Assembly: GCF_002575655.3 (NCBI RefSeq)
Contig: NC_053036.3
Location: forward strand, 644,946,736-645,010,735
Origin: Aegilops tauschii subsp. strangulata
Lineage: Eukaryota; Streptophyta; Magnoliopsida; Poales; Poaceae
Direction of reading: 5' to 3'
Length of the DNA: 64,000 bases
The notes under the pieces are model-generated. The model worked only from the letters and a program-made list of their open reading frames with translations, was not told the DNA's origin and searched no databases. The position numbers and the translations under genes were made by a program. Of the stretch, positions 1 through 11,435 are shown piece after piece (position 1 is the first letter of the stretch; each line of letters opens with the position of its first letter).

Positions 1-1
1 T

Positions 2-1432
2 CGCGTCGCCGACGCCAGGGTCAAGGACCTGTCCGGCGGCGAGCGGCGCCGCGTGTCCATCGGAGTGGAGGCCGTGCGCGACCCCGCCGTGCTTGTGCTC
101 GACGAGCCCACCTCCGGCCTCGACAGCGCGTCCGCGCTCCAGATCGTCGGCGCGCTCCGGGCGATGGCCGAGTCGCGGGGGCGCACCGTGGTGCTCAGCA
201 TCCACCAGCCCGGCGCGCGCATCGTCAAGATGTTCGACGCCGTGCTCCTGCTCGCCGCGGGCTCCGTGCTCCACCACGGCTCCGTCGACGAGCTGCACAC
301 CCTGCTCGCCGGCGCCGGCCTCCGCCTTCCCCCGCACGTGGACGCCGTCGAGTTCGCCATCGACTCGGTGGACGAGCTGCGCCTCCACCTGCACCTCCAG
401 CAGCAGCAGCGCGACCGCCGCTGCACGCTGCAGCAGCTCTTCCAGCAGCACAAGCTCCAGGCCCAGGCCGACGACGACTCTGCAGCAGGCATGCTCACCG
501 CCGGAGGAAGCAATGGGCAACACCGGTACGCCAACTCGTGGCCGCGCGAGGTGGCGGTGCTGTCGCAGCGCTTCTTCAAGAACGTGGCGCGGACGCGGCA
601 GCTCTTCGCGTGCCGCACCGTGTGCATGCTCGTCGCCGGCCTCGCCCTCGGCTCCATCTTCTACGATCTCGCCGAAGACAAGGTGGCGGAGCGGGTGGGC
701 CTCTTCGCGTTCCTCCTCACCTTCCTGCTGTCATCGACGACGGAGGCGCTGCCGGTGTTTTTGCAGGAGCGGGAGATCCTTGCCAAGGAGACGTCGTCGG
801 GGGCTTACCGCGTGTCCGCCTACGCCGTGGCGAACGCCCTGGTGTTCCTGCCATTCCAGCTGGTTCTGGCGGCAGTGTTCGCGGCGCCGGCGTACTGGCT
901 GACGGGGCTGCGCCGCACAGCACCGGCCTTCTTCTACTTCCTCCTCCTCATCTGGCTGGTCCTCTACACGGCCAACTCGGTGGTGGCGTGCTTCGCGGCG
1001 GCGGCGCCGGACTTCGTGGTGGGGAACGCGGCGGTGCAGGGCGTGATGGGCTCCTTCTTCCTCTTCTCGGGCTACTTCATCCGGCGGTCGGCGATGCCGG
1101 CGTACTGGGTGCCGATGCACTATCTCTCGCTCTTCAAGTGGCCGTTCGAGGCGCTGCTGCTGAACGAGTTCGGGGGCAGGTGCGCGGCGACGGCGATGGG
1201 GGTGTGCGTGGCGACCGGCGACGAGGTGCTCCGGCGGGAGGGCATCGGGGAGGAGTGCCGGTGGCGGAACGTGGCCGTCATGGTCGGCTTCGTCGCCTTC
1301 TACCGGCTGCTCGGCTACGCCGTGCTCCGGGTCCGCTGCAGCCTCACGCTCAGGGCCGCAGCGCGGTCCGCATTGCTGTCTTCCTCCTCGCACTACTCTG
1401 CTTGCTTCTCTGCATCTACCACCAAAGCTTGA
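2..1432 (+). CDS. Half-size ABCG (WBC-type) transporter, 5' truncated by window edge
   Basis: The reading frame is open from base 2, so the start and the Walker A motif lie outside the window. Visible in order are the ABC signature LSGGERRRVSIGVE at codons 11-24, Walker B plus D-loop VLVLDEPTSGLD at about codons 29-40, and the switch histidine in VVLSIHQPGARI. A Gln-rich linker follows, then about six hydrophobic segments of an ABC2-type membrane domain, including APDFVVGN and GYFIRRSAMPAYWVPMHYLS. The order nucleotide-binding then membrane domain with a single membrane domain fits half-size plant ABCG proteins, which act as dimers at the plasma membrane on lipids, cutin or wax precursors or hormones. 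No intron interrupts the visible part. The EFAID stretch after the ATPase domain recalls the ABCG5/ABCG10 group, but the substrate cannot be told. TGA stop at 1430-1432. Confidence 0.93.
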   Translation, partial: RVADARVKDLSGGERRRVSIGVEAVRDPAVLVLDEPTSGLDSASALQIVGALRAMAESRGRTVVLSIHQPGARIVKMFDAVLLLAAGSVLHHGSVDELHTLLAGAGLRLPPHVDAVEFAIDSVDELRLHLHLQQQQRDRRCTLQQLFQQHKLQAQADDDSAAGMLTAGGSNGQHRYANSWPREVAVLSQRFFKNVARTRQLFACRTVCMLVAGLALGSIFYDLAEDKVAERVGLFAFLLTFLLSSTTEALPVFLQEREILAKETSSGAYRVSAYAVANALVFLPFQLVLAAVFAAPAYWLTGLRRTAPAFFYFLLLIWLVLYTANSVVACFAAAAPDFVVGNAAVQGVMGSFFLFSGYFIRRSAMPAYWVPMHYLSLFKWPFEALLLNEFGGRCAATAMGVCVATGDEVLRREGIGEECRWRNVAVMVGFVAFYRLLGYAVLRVRCSLTLRAAARSALLSSSSHYSACFSASTTKA

Positions 1433-2139
1433 GTCCATTCCTTGCATGTGTTCTATCGATCTTGCTATAATTTTGGTTGTAAATTATGGGACTTGTGATG
1501 AGTAAAGGGACTAATTACATTTAGCATATATCATCCAACATGAATCACACAAGGCATTACCTACATATTATTATATGGGAATCACTTATATTATATACAA
1601 TGGATTAGCTTTAAATGTAATCTCTAGCAGCTAATGGTTGCATGGCTCTAAAATTATATGGAGGTCAAGATTTAACTTCATTTTCTCTACTACTTAAAAA
1701 GAATGTAAGATTTCCATTTCACCTTTCTTTCCACCACCCTTCGTCCAACCTTCATGTATATGATAATTAATCACCTTAATTTACTTACCTTCTGAACCAA
1801 TTTCACTTAAATTTACTTACCAAACTTTTAGTCAAAATATAAGACAATCCATGGTCAGAATTTGATGAGCATTTATTTATACAATCGCATTATTATTGAC
1901 AGGTTAATCACAAGCTAACATACTAGAATATTTATATCCAGCATTGTTCTAGTATATAAAAAAGAGATTAACATCTCGTATGGAGAAAAATGTCCTATTA
2001 ATTAATGGAAATGAAATCTGGTGAACGCTCGCTGGAGGCCAACCCAGGCGAACGCCCAGATTAGCTGAAGTCATTCGCTGCAAAGCGTTCCCTAGCGAAC
2101 GCTCACTTTTTTTTCTCCCAAAAAAAATTTGTGCAAGGT
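1433..2139. other. 3' flank of the ABCG gene, no gene seen
   Basis: AT-rich sequence without a convincing open reading frame. Around 2021-2110 there is a short stretch with repeated gaacgc / gcgaac words (for example at 2022 and 2094) that resembles a stretch at 12990-13050 on the other side of the CACTA element. Confidence 0.5.
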
Positions 2140-2215
2140 GTGCGATCAGGGAACTCAAACTCTAGACCTCCTATGGGAGACCCGTAGGCTCTACCAGTTG
2201 GGCTGAAGCAGGCTT
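2140..2215 (-). repeat. tRNA-like sequence, possible SINE head
   Basis: Read on the minus strand, this stretch has a tRNA-like A-box region (CAACTGGTAGAGCC), a decayed anticodon arm with loop TCT between CTACGGG and CCCATAG, and a B-box-like GAGTTTGAGTTCCC. It lacks the invariant T before the anticodon and a clean B box, so it is not a functional tRNA gene. A decayed tRNA-derived SINE is the simplest reading; a decayed tRNA pseudogene is the alternative. Confidence 0.35.
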
Positions 2216-2439
2216 TGTGAATTACATGTATTGAGCTTGTTTATATGGATTTGAAGCTAAATTCTTGTAAATTATTCATTTTTTCCTTCAAAAAAATCCA
2301 AAAATCCAGAATTTTTCCCTTTTTGAAAGAGCAAAAATTCCCTGTTTTATAGAGGGGAATTTATTGAAACTTGCATGTGCATTTTTATTATATGTAGCAT
2401 GGCAATTTCTAGGTCTTTTTTTGTAATGCCTTACATGGC

Positions 2440-2900
2440 AAGCTTCTGGGAAATTTTATCACTTATTCAAGGCAATTTCGGAATTGCTATTTTGCTTTCT
2501 TACATGGCAATTTTAATTACTAAGTGCAAGTCATTTTAATAATTAATAATATGGTATTTTATTATTAAGAGGATGGCAATTTAATTACTAAAGCATGACA
2601 TTTTAATAATAAAATAATATGATATATTCATTTTTAAGAGGATGGAAAATTTATGAGTAAGAGCATGGCCTTTTTATTTATTAATAATATGGCAATTTTA
2701 TAATTAGGGCGATGTCAGTTTTATGATTAATAGGATGACAATTTTATTATTGAGAGCCTGAGATTTTTATTATTGTTGGCATGTCATTTTTATTATTAAC
2801 AAAATGGAAGTTTTATTATTTTAGAGGGCGTCAATTTTATTTTTATTGGCATGAAAACTGTTTTTTTTCACTGACAAGGCAGTTTAAATATTTTTATTTT
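2440..2900. repeat. Degenerate AT-rich repeats of an atggcaatttta-type unit
   Basis: The word atggcaattt and variants (atgacattt, atgtcagttt) recur every 25-40 bp with interspersed attattaa. It is a degenerate simple repeat with no coding potential, ending just before the CACTA insertion. Confidence 0.5.
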
Positions 2901-2969
2901 TATTGACATTTTATCTTACACTAGTAGAAACAGAGGCTTCCATACGCCCCCATTAGTCCCTAAAATAAT

Positions 2970-3170
2970 CGAACCGCGACCAAAGGGGTCTTTAGTCGCG
3001 GTTCGGGGGAGACCCGCGACCAACTATCTGGGCCCAGCGCGCTCGGTCGACAGCTGGCGGACGGGAGGGGCTTTAGTCCCGGTTGGCCTGGCCAACCGGG
3101 ACTAAAGGTCCTCAGGCTGGCCCGAAGGCCTTTAGTTGCGGTTGGCCAGGCCAACCGGGACTAAAGGCCC
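2970..3170. repeat. Left subterminal inverted-repeat array of CACTA 1
   Basis: Short inverted repeats of the type ctttagtcgcggttcggg and aaccgggactaaagg, several facing each other to form hairpin-like pairs. In En/Spm such subterminal repeats bind the TnpA protein. A TATA box follows directly at 3176, so the array also lies at the tnp2 promoter. Confidence 0.8.
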
Positions 3171-3175
3171 ATCCC

Positions 3176-3183
3176 TATATATA
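3176..3183 (+). promoter_or_regulatory. TATA box of the tnp2-like gene, CACTA 1
   Basis: The motif TATATATA stands directly after the subterminal repeats and about 320 bp before the tnp2 start. Equivalent boxes stand in the same place in the other CACTA copies. Confidence 0.6.
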
Positions 3184-3496
3184 GGACTCAGCTCACTTCA
3201 CTTAGCCACAATTCAGAAGGGGGGTGGTGGGTTTGCTTTTGGTTCCTCCTATGCACACAAGGTGTTCGATGAAATGCCCGAGAGCATGAAACAAACATGA
3301 TATGAAGTGTCCGAGCCACACTTGAGCTTTCTCATTTATTTTTCCTCCGCGATCGCGGTTAGCAACTTGAACCTTTCATGTGTCATTGATAAAATATGCA
3401 TGTGTGTAGTTCATTGTTTAATTTGTATTATTTCTAGCTAGTTAGTTTAACAAATGCATGATGGTTAATTATATACTTTATATAATAATAATGCAG

Positions 3497-6400
3497 ATGA
3501 ATCGGCAATGGATGTACGGTCCCCGACTCTCCGGCGAGTTCACTACGGGTTTGAAAGATTTCCTCGTAGTGGCAAATGCGAACAAGCAGTGAGGTTTTAT
3601 TATCTGTCCATGTGTTGTCTGTAAGAATCAGAAGGGTTACTCCTCCTCAAGAGACGTTCACATGCACTTGCTTCGGCACGGTTTCATGCGAAGCTATAAT
3701 TGTTGGACCAAGCATGGAGAAAGAGGGGTTAGAATGGAAGAAGATGAAGAAGGGGATGATATCGATGACAACTATCATGATCATTTCGGTGATACTTTCA
3801 TGGAGGATGATGCTGAAGGTGGGGAAGGGTTAGGTGAAGGTGAAGAAGAGGCACATGATGAGCCCGCTGATGATCTTGGTCGGACCATTGCTGATGCACG
3901 GAGACGCTGCGAAACTGACAAGGAGAGGGAGAATTTGGATCGCATGTTAGAGGATCACAAAAAGTCGTTGTACCCAGGATGCGATAATAGTCTGAAAAAG
4001 CTGGGCTGCACACTGGATTTGCTAAAATGGAAGGCACGGGAAGGTGTAGCTGACTCATCATTTGAAAATTTGCTGAAAATGTTGAAGAATATGTTTCCGA
4101 AGAATAACGAGTTGCCCGCCAGTACGTACGAAGCAAAGAAGGTTGTCTGCCCTCTAGGTTTAGAGGTTCTGAAGATACATGCATGCATTAACGACTGCAT
4201 CCTCTACCGCGGTGAATACGAGAATTTGAATGAATGCCCTGTATGCACTGCATTGCGTTATAAGATCAGAGGCGATGACCCTGGTGACGATGTTGAGGGC
4301 GAGAAACCCAGGAAGAGGGTTCCTGCCAAGGTGATGTGGTATGCTCCTATAATACCACGGTTGAAACGTCTGTTCAGGAACAAAAAGCATGCCAAGTCGT
4401 TGCAATGGCACAAAGAGGACCGTAAGTCCGACGGGGAGTTGAGACACACCGCTGATGGAACGCAATGGAGAAAGATCGACAGAGTGTTCAAAGATTTTGC
4501 AGCTGACGCAAGGAACATAAGATTTGGTCTAAGTACTGATGGCATGAATCCTTTTGGCGAGCAGAGCTCCAGCCATAGCACCTGGCCCGTGACTCTATGC
4601 ATCTACAACCTTCCTCCTTGGTTGTGCATGAAGCGGAAGTTCATTATGATGCCAGTGCTCATCCAAGGTCCAAAGCAACCCGGGAACGACATCGATGTGT
4701 ACCTAAGGCCATTAGTTGATGAACTTTTACAGTTGTGGAGCAGACCTGGTGTACGTGTCTGGGATGAGCACAAAGAAGATGAATTTACCTACGAGCGTTG
4801 CTTTTTGTAACCATCAACGATTGGCCTGCTCTCAGTAACCTTTCGGGACAGACAAATAAGGGATACAATGCATGCACGCACTGCTTACATGAGACTGAAA
4901 GTGTACGTTTGGGTAATTGTAAGAAGAACGTGTACCTGGGTCATCGTCGATTTCTTCCCCGAAATCATAACGTAAGAAAGAAAGGCAAGCATTTCAACGG
5001 CAAGGCAGATCACCGGCCGAAGCCTGCGGAACGTACTGGTGCTGAGATATTTGATATGGTCAAGGATTTGAAAGTCATCTTTGGAAAGGGTCCTGGCGGA
5101 CAATCAGTTCCGCGGGGAGTTGACGGGCACGCACCCATGTGGAAGAAGAAATCTATATTTTGGGAGCTAGAATATTGGAAAGTCCTAGATGTCCGCTCTG
5201 CAATCGACGTGATGCATGTTACGAAGAATATTTGCGTGAACCTGCTAAGCTTCTTGGGCGTGTATGGGAAGACAAATGATACAAAGGAAGCACGGCAGGA
5301 CCAGCAACTTTTGAAAGACCCAGATGACCGGCATCTGGAATGGTTTCAAGGTCGTGCCAGCTACGCTCTTACCAAAGAAGAGAAGGTCATTTTTTTTAAT
5401 GCCTGAGCAGTATGAAGGTCCCGTCTGGCTTCTCGTCGAATATAAAGGGAATAATAAACATGGCGGACAAAAAGTTCCTAAACCTGAAGTCTCACGACTG
5501 CCACGTGATTATGACGCAATTGCTTCCGATTGCTTTGAGGGGGCTCCTACCGGAAAATGTTCGAGTAGCCATTGTGAAGCTATGTGCATTCCTCAATGCA
5601 ATCTCTCAGAAGGTAATCAATCCAGAAGATCTACCACGGTTACAGAACGATGTGGTCCAATGCCTTGTCAGTTTCGAGTTGGTGTTCCCACCATCCTTCT
5701 TCGATATTATGACGCACCTCCTGCTCCACCTAGTCGAAGAGATTTCCATTCTCGGTCCTGTATTTCTACACAATATGTTCCCCTTTGAGAGGTTCATGGG
5801 AGTATTAAAGAAATATGTTCGTAACCGTGCTAGGCCAGAAGGAAGCATCGTCAAGGGCTATGGAAATGAGGAGGTAATTGAGTTCTGTATTGACTATGTT
5901 CCTGACCTTAAGCCGATTGGTATTCCTCAATCGCGGCACGAGGGGAGACTAAGTGGAAAAGGCACGATCGGAAGGAAATCAACGATATGTATGGACGGTC
6001 ATTCTATGACTGAAGCACACCACACAGTTCTGCAAAATTCCAGCTTGGTGGCTCCGTACTTCGAGCAACACAAGAATATTTTACGCTCGGACAACCCGGG
6101 GAAGCCTGAATCCTGGATTAGAAAGGCCCACATGGAGACTTTCGGCAGTTGGTTGCGAAAACATTTAATGAATGACAATGATGTTGGAGATCAGCTGTAC
6201 ATGTTGGCCAAGACACCATCTTCGACTATAACGACTTTCCAAGGGTACGAGATAAATGGGAATACATTTTACACCATCGCCCAAGATAAAAAGAGCACCA
6301 ACCAAAACAGTGGTGTCCGCTTTGATGCAGCAACCGAGAATGGGCAAAAGGTCACATATTATGGTTACATAGAGGAGATATGGGAACTTGACTATGGACC

Positions 6401-6830
6401 CTCCTTTAAGGTCCCTTTGTTTCGGTGCAAATGGTTCAAGCTAACAGGAGGTGGGGTAAAGGTGGACGAGCAATACAGAATGACAATGGTGGATTTCAAC
6501 AATCTTGGTTACCTTGACGAACCATTCGTCCTTGCCAAAGATGTCGCTCAGGTTTTTTATTTGAAGGACATGAGTAGCAAACCGAGGAAACGGAAAGATA
6601 AGAAAACGATCAGTACATCATGCGATGATCCAAAGCGCCACATTGTTCTTTCAGGGAAAAGAAACATCGTGGGAGTGGAGGACAAGACAGACATGTCAGA
6701 AGATTATAATATGTTTGGTGAAATTCCGACCTTCAAAGTGAACACTGACCCAAGCATTAAGTTAAATGATGAGGATGCTCCATGGATACGGCACAATCGT
6801 AAGCAAGCAGGGACACAAGGGAAGAATTGA
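3497..6830 (+). pseudogene. tnp2-like (TNPD) CACTA transposase, inactivated
   Basis: The start ATG directly follows a splice-acceptor-like gcag, as in the other two copies. The protein would be about 1,100 residues: an N-terminal transposase-associated Cys-rich domain (CPCVVC), an acidic stretch, the Transposase_21/Tnp2 core (KVMWYAPIIPRLKRLF, FGLSTDGMNPFGEQSS, IDVMHVTKN), then DUF4218-like (LRGLLPENVRVAIVKL) and DUF4216-like (GYIEEIWELDYGP) parts. Three lesions kill it: TGA at 3590-3592, where the inner copy at 56519-53157 reads N; a 1-bp loss near 4794; and a 1-bp loss in a T-run near 5396. By homology with En/Spm the intact protein would cut the element ends. TGA stop at 6828-6830. Confidence 0.9.
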
Positions 6831-6899
6831 TGTGTAATAATTTATTGTACCAAACTTTGTTGAATGGATCATGTGAATTAAAACGTATGATGGCAAATC

Positions 6900-7370
6900 C
6901 GGATGATTTGTATTTGATATATTATTTGTATTTTTAATATTTTAAATTGAATTAGTTTTATTTTTCTGAATTTTTTGATATATTATTTGTATTTTTAAGA
7001 TTTTAAAATGAATTAGTTTTATTTTACTGAATTTTTTGATATATTATTTCTATTTTTAAGATTTTAAAATGAATTAGTTTTATTTTTCTGGATTTTTTGA
7101 TATATTATTTCTATATTTAAGATTTTAAAATGAATTAGTTTTATTTTTCTGGATTTTTCGATATATTATTTCTATTTTTAAGATTTTAAAATGAATTAGT
7201 TTTATTTTTCTGAATTTTTCGATATATTATTTCTATTTTTAAGATTTTAAAATGAACTAGTTTTATTTTTCTGAATTTTTTGATATATTATTTCTATTTT
7301 TAAGATTTTAAAATGAATTAGTTTTATTTTTCTGAATTTTTTGATATATTATTTGTATTTTCTGAAAAGT
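6900..7370. repeat. Tandem AT-rich repeat, unit about 59 bp, 7-8 copies
   Basis: The motif gatatattattt, then tattttaagattttaaaatga, then attagttttatttttctgaa recurs about every 59-60 bp between the tnp2 stop and the second promoter array. Units differ by a few bases only. No coding potential. Confidence 0.85.
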
Positions 7371-7379
7371 ATATGAAAA

Positions 7380-7595
7380 AGGACCTTTAGTCGCGGTTCG
7401 TGACACGAACCGCGATTAAAGGCTCTTTCCGCGCGGGAACGAAAGCGGCGCGAAAGAACGTTTAGTCCCGGTTGGGGAGACCAACCGCGACTAAAGGTAC
7501 CCTTTAGTCGCGGTTGGTGTCCCCAACCGGGACTAAAGGGTACCTTTAGTCGCGGTTGGCGTCCCCAACCGGGACTAATGCTCTGTCTATATATA
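7380..7595 (+). promoter_or_regulatory. Internal repeat array and TATA box of the tnpA-like gene, CACTA 1
   Basis: Four or more facing copies of ctttagtcgcggtt and aaccgggactaaag lie between 7383 and 7580, followed by TATATATA at 7588-7595. The internal array places the presumed TnpA-binding sites at the gene's own promoter, suggesting autoregulation. Confidence 0.6.
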
Positions 7596-8024
7596 CAGCA
7601 CTTAGTAAATTTTCCCCCACCTCCCATTCTCCTCTCGACCCCGACGCCCTGCCCCGACGCCGATCGACGCCGACGCCGATCGACGCCGACGCCCTGCCCC
7701 CAGTGAGCTCCGCCGCCCCCCACTTCCCCTGCCCTACGCCGCCGCCCTTGCCCTGCACTGCCGCCGCCGCCCCTGCTGCCCCTGCCCCTGCGCGCTGCCG
7801 CCGCCGCCACCCCTGCCCCTGCGCGCTGCCGCCGCCGCCACCGCTGCCCCTGCGCGCTGCCGCCGCCACCGCTGTCCCTGCCCCTGCCCTGCCCTGCGCG
7901 CCGCCGCCACTGCTGCCCCTGCCCCTGCGCGCTGCCTCCGCCGCCCGCCGCCGCCTGCCTGCCGTCCTCCGCCTCCCGCCGCCGCCTGCCGTCCTCCGCC
8001 GCCTGCCGTCAACAAACGGAAAGA

Positions 8025-8405
8025 GAGAGCAGAGAGGAAAAAGAAAAGGAAAAAGAAAAGGAAAGAGAGAGTAGAGAGGAAAAAGAAAAGGAAAAAGAAA
8101 AGGAAAAAGAAAAGGAAAGAGAGAGCAGAGAGGAAAAAGAAAAGGAAAAAGAAAAGGAAAGAGAGAGCAGAGAGGAAAAAGAAAAGGAAATTTATTTGGG
8201 AATAATTGTATAAAGGAAAAAGAAAAGGAAAAAGAAAAGGAAAGAGAGAGCAGAGAGGAAAAAGGAAAGGAAAAAGAAAAGGAAATTTATTTGGGAATAA
8301 TTGTATAAAGAAAAAAGAAAAGGAAAAGAAAAGGAAAAAGAAAAGGAAAAAGAAAAGGAAAGAGAGAGCAGAGAGGAAAAAGAAAAGGAAAAAGAAAAGG
8401 AAAAA
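8025..8405 (+). repeat. Long polypurine tract in the tnpA leader, CACTA 1
   Basis: About 380 bp of almost pure A and G on the coding strand, made of ggaaaaagaaaa and gagagagcagagagg blocks repeated every 40-60 bp. It follows a CCG/CCTG-rich stretch (7620-8010) and precedes the ATG at 8531. Reading frames through it are low-complexity artefacts. Confidence 0.85.
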
Positions 8406-8530
8406 CATCAATTTTATTTTTTAATAGCTCTTAATCATTCAACCGTAGCTCCTCCTCCTCTATGTCCCCTTAATCTTATTTTTTAATTCCTTTATACTTA
8501 ATTAATTTTTACTACATGCAGGAGTGACAT

Positions 8531-11370
8531 ATGGCGGACGATAGAGCCGAGCCGCTTAGGGATCCGGAGGCTGAACGTTATTTAATGGGCATCATAAACA
8601 ACGAGATTCCTTATGTGCCGGGCTCAGAATATGAGCAAGAAGAGGATGTAGTCTCTTCTTTTCTGAACCTTGACGGTGGAACAGACATTGTCGATGATCA
8701 AGAAGGTGAAGGAACGGACATTGTCGACGGAGGTCAACCGTCAACAAACGACGATCTCGAATTGCAAGTAGCAACCACCTCCGGCGAGGTATATATATAC
8801 ATTGAGCCTCTCGTGATACAAACTTACTGAAATGTGAATACATATGTATTAACGCGCGCGACTCTCTTTCTTTTTTTAGCCCTCGGCCGGATCGAGTACG
8901 ACAAAGTGTGGCAAATCCAAGGCGGTGAAAACAGGAGAAACATATGCCATTGATTTTGTCAGTGAAACCGGCAAGCCCCTACAGTACACCTCAAAGTTTA
9001 TCAACCAATGCGGAGTCGTTGTTAGAGACAACGTCCCGATCACCGTCTAGGAATGGAAGGAGCCAAAGAAGGCACGTCTTGGTTTCAGTTTTGTCGACAA
9101 GAGAACGAAAAAGGATTGCTGGAGAAAGCTTATGGAACATTTCATTCTACCTCCGGAATACAACAAAGTCGATGAATTCGGTAACGAGGTTCCGGGTGGA
9201 CGTGAGAGGAGGAGGCTAGTTAAAGAGTTCGCTCTTCAGAAGATGGGCGAAGCATTCCGGAACTTCAAGAAAAATTTAACCCGTGACTATGTCAACAAGG
9301 GCAAGACTCCGGATTTCAATGGACAACATGAGAAACTGAAAGATGATTGGCCAGAATTTGTGAGGCAAAAGAAATCGGAGCATTTCAAGGAAATATCGAA
9401 AAAAATAAGGATAATGCGAGTAAGAAAAAGTTCCATCATATTATGGGGCCAGGAGGATACCGCCTTTCGGAGCCTAAGTGGCAGAAGATGGAGGAGGACT
9501 TGAGGGTGCGAGGAATCCCTCTAGGTACAGAGGGATGGGACCCAAGGGCCAAAAGCTGGTGGTACGGGCATGGGGGATCGCTAGACCCGGAGACAGGGGT
9601 GTGTGTTCACCGGAAGAAAAAGTTTGCTCCCACCCAAGCCCTTATTGACGCAATGACCCAAGCTCAAGAGGGCTTGATCAAGTTCAACAGAGAGAAAGAC
9701 GCACTGACAACAGCCCTCGGGAATGATGAACACGGAGGACGTGTACGAGGCAAAGGCAGAATTCCGTGGAAAGTAGGGTTTTCCCAGGACAATGACCCGT
9801 ACTGTTACAGAAGCCGTAAGAGAAAGACGGACCGGGATGCAGATCTTTTGGCGAAGTTTGCATCGGAACTCCATGAGTTGAAGCAGACCGTGCATGAACT
9901 AGTAAAAGAAAAATCGGCTGCAGGGTCGCATGAAGATCATGAAGCGGATCGCGGAAGCCAGCAGCGGAGAAGCAGCGTGGCTTCCACGGATGCCCCGCCT
10001 GGTGCTAATGCACCGATGATCGAGATTCGTGCACCGGAGCCTCACTACCCCGTGGATGATGTAAAGGAGATGAAAGAATGTGATCTGCATTATCCCGTGG
10101 GGAACGTTTCCACGAAGGTAGCTACCGGCAGTGCTTTACCCTGTACACCTGGAGCACTCCACCACAACAACCCCATTGCATATGGCTATGCTCGTGTCAC
10201 GGTGGAAGACATAGTCCAAGAGTTTGAGGGCCTGGAGATTGACAAAGCTACACCCGAAGGGGAGAGAAGACTTGGAGATGTCAAGCGCCGGATCATTCTA
10301 TGGAAAAAGAAGTACATAGTGTTTCCAGGCGAGGCGCCAAGGCTAACAAGTCCACCCCCCTCCGATGGTGGTGGTGGTGGTGGTGGCGGTGGTGGTGGTC
10401 GTGGTGGTTCACCTACACCTCCTTCACGCCATTCGACGCTGTCCCCCGATCCACAACCTCCGGCGGGTAAGCAGCCGCCGCCCCGCAATCCTCCTCCGGC
10501 GGGTACGACGCCCCCCAATCCTCCTCCGGCGGGTACGACGCCCCCCAATCCACCTCCGGTGAAGAAGCAGAAGCAGGCGGACAGCAAGGAAACCCGCTCC
10601 TGGACTATTAACCCGGATCCTTATGTACCTAAGACCACAAGGGTACCGGAGCCATCACTGAAGCCTCTCCTCCCAAGGCCTTGGGAACTTAGTGAAGCTG
10701 AAACCAAATTGGCCGCGTCTGCTCATTATGAGAAATGGAAGGCGGATACGAAGGCCAAAAAAGAGCCTGAGCCCAAGCAAGTATTCAGTGAGAAGCAAAA
10801 GAAGTGGGCTAAGGATTTTTTGACGACACCGTCCCAAGCCGAGCTGAATATGCCTGACGACTATGGACATGAACTTCGTAGGCAAGCAAAAATATTGAAG
10901 GAGGAGAAAGAAGAAAGTAAAAAAAGCGGGAAACAAGTTAACCAGCTCGGGATGCAGAATAAACAATCGATCCCCCCGCTCATAGTGAAAGCCGGTCCGG
11001 AAGAGGACCCCGAGATCATAGCAGCTGCGGCAGCACTTGGATTGACTGTAGCGAGTGCCATGAAACAAGCGTCCGAGATGGGTTTGACTCTTCGTGCCTT
11101 CTTAGGCCTTGAGGATGCGCCAGTATGTGAGATAGCATTACAATATGTGCGGAATGGGCCTCTCGTCGAGCCTGCGCGGGAAAAGAGTCTACCACCACAA
11201 ATGCGAAATCTGCTACGTTGGTACAAGCAATTCATAACATGGGCCGACAAAGAATATATTTATGCGGATGTTACAGAGGAGCATCACACCAAACGGTACT
11301 CTGTACAAGTTCATATGAGTGAATTGTTCCAAGTGATTTATTTCTACCTCATCTCGTTCTTCATTGCCTG

Positions 11371-11435
<65 letters not shown>

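Noticed and set aside
2140..2215. Functional tRNA gene
   Set aside because: A box and B box are decayed and the anticodon loop lacks the invariant T, so only a tRNA-like relic is supported.
7734..8411. Long minus-strand Phe/Leu-rich reading frame
   Set aside because: It is the reverse of the polypurine tract; low complexity, no domain.
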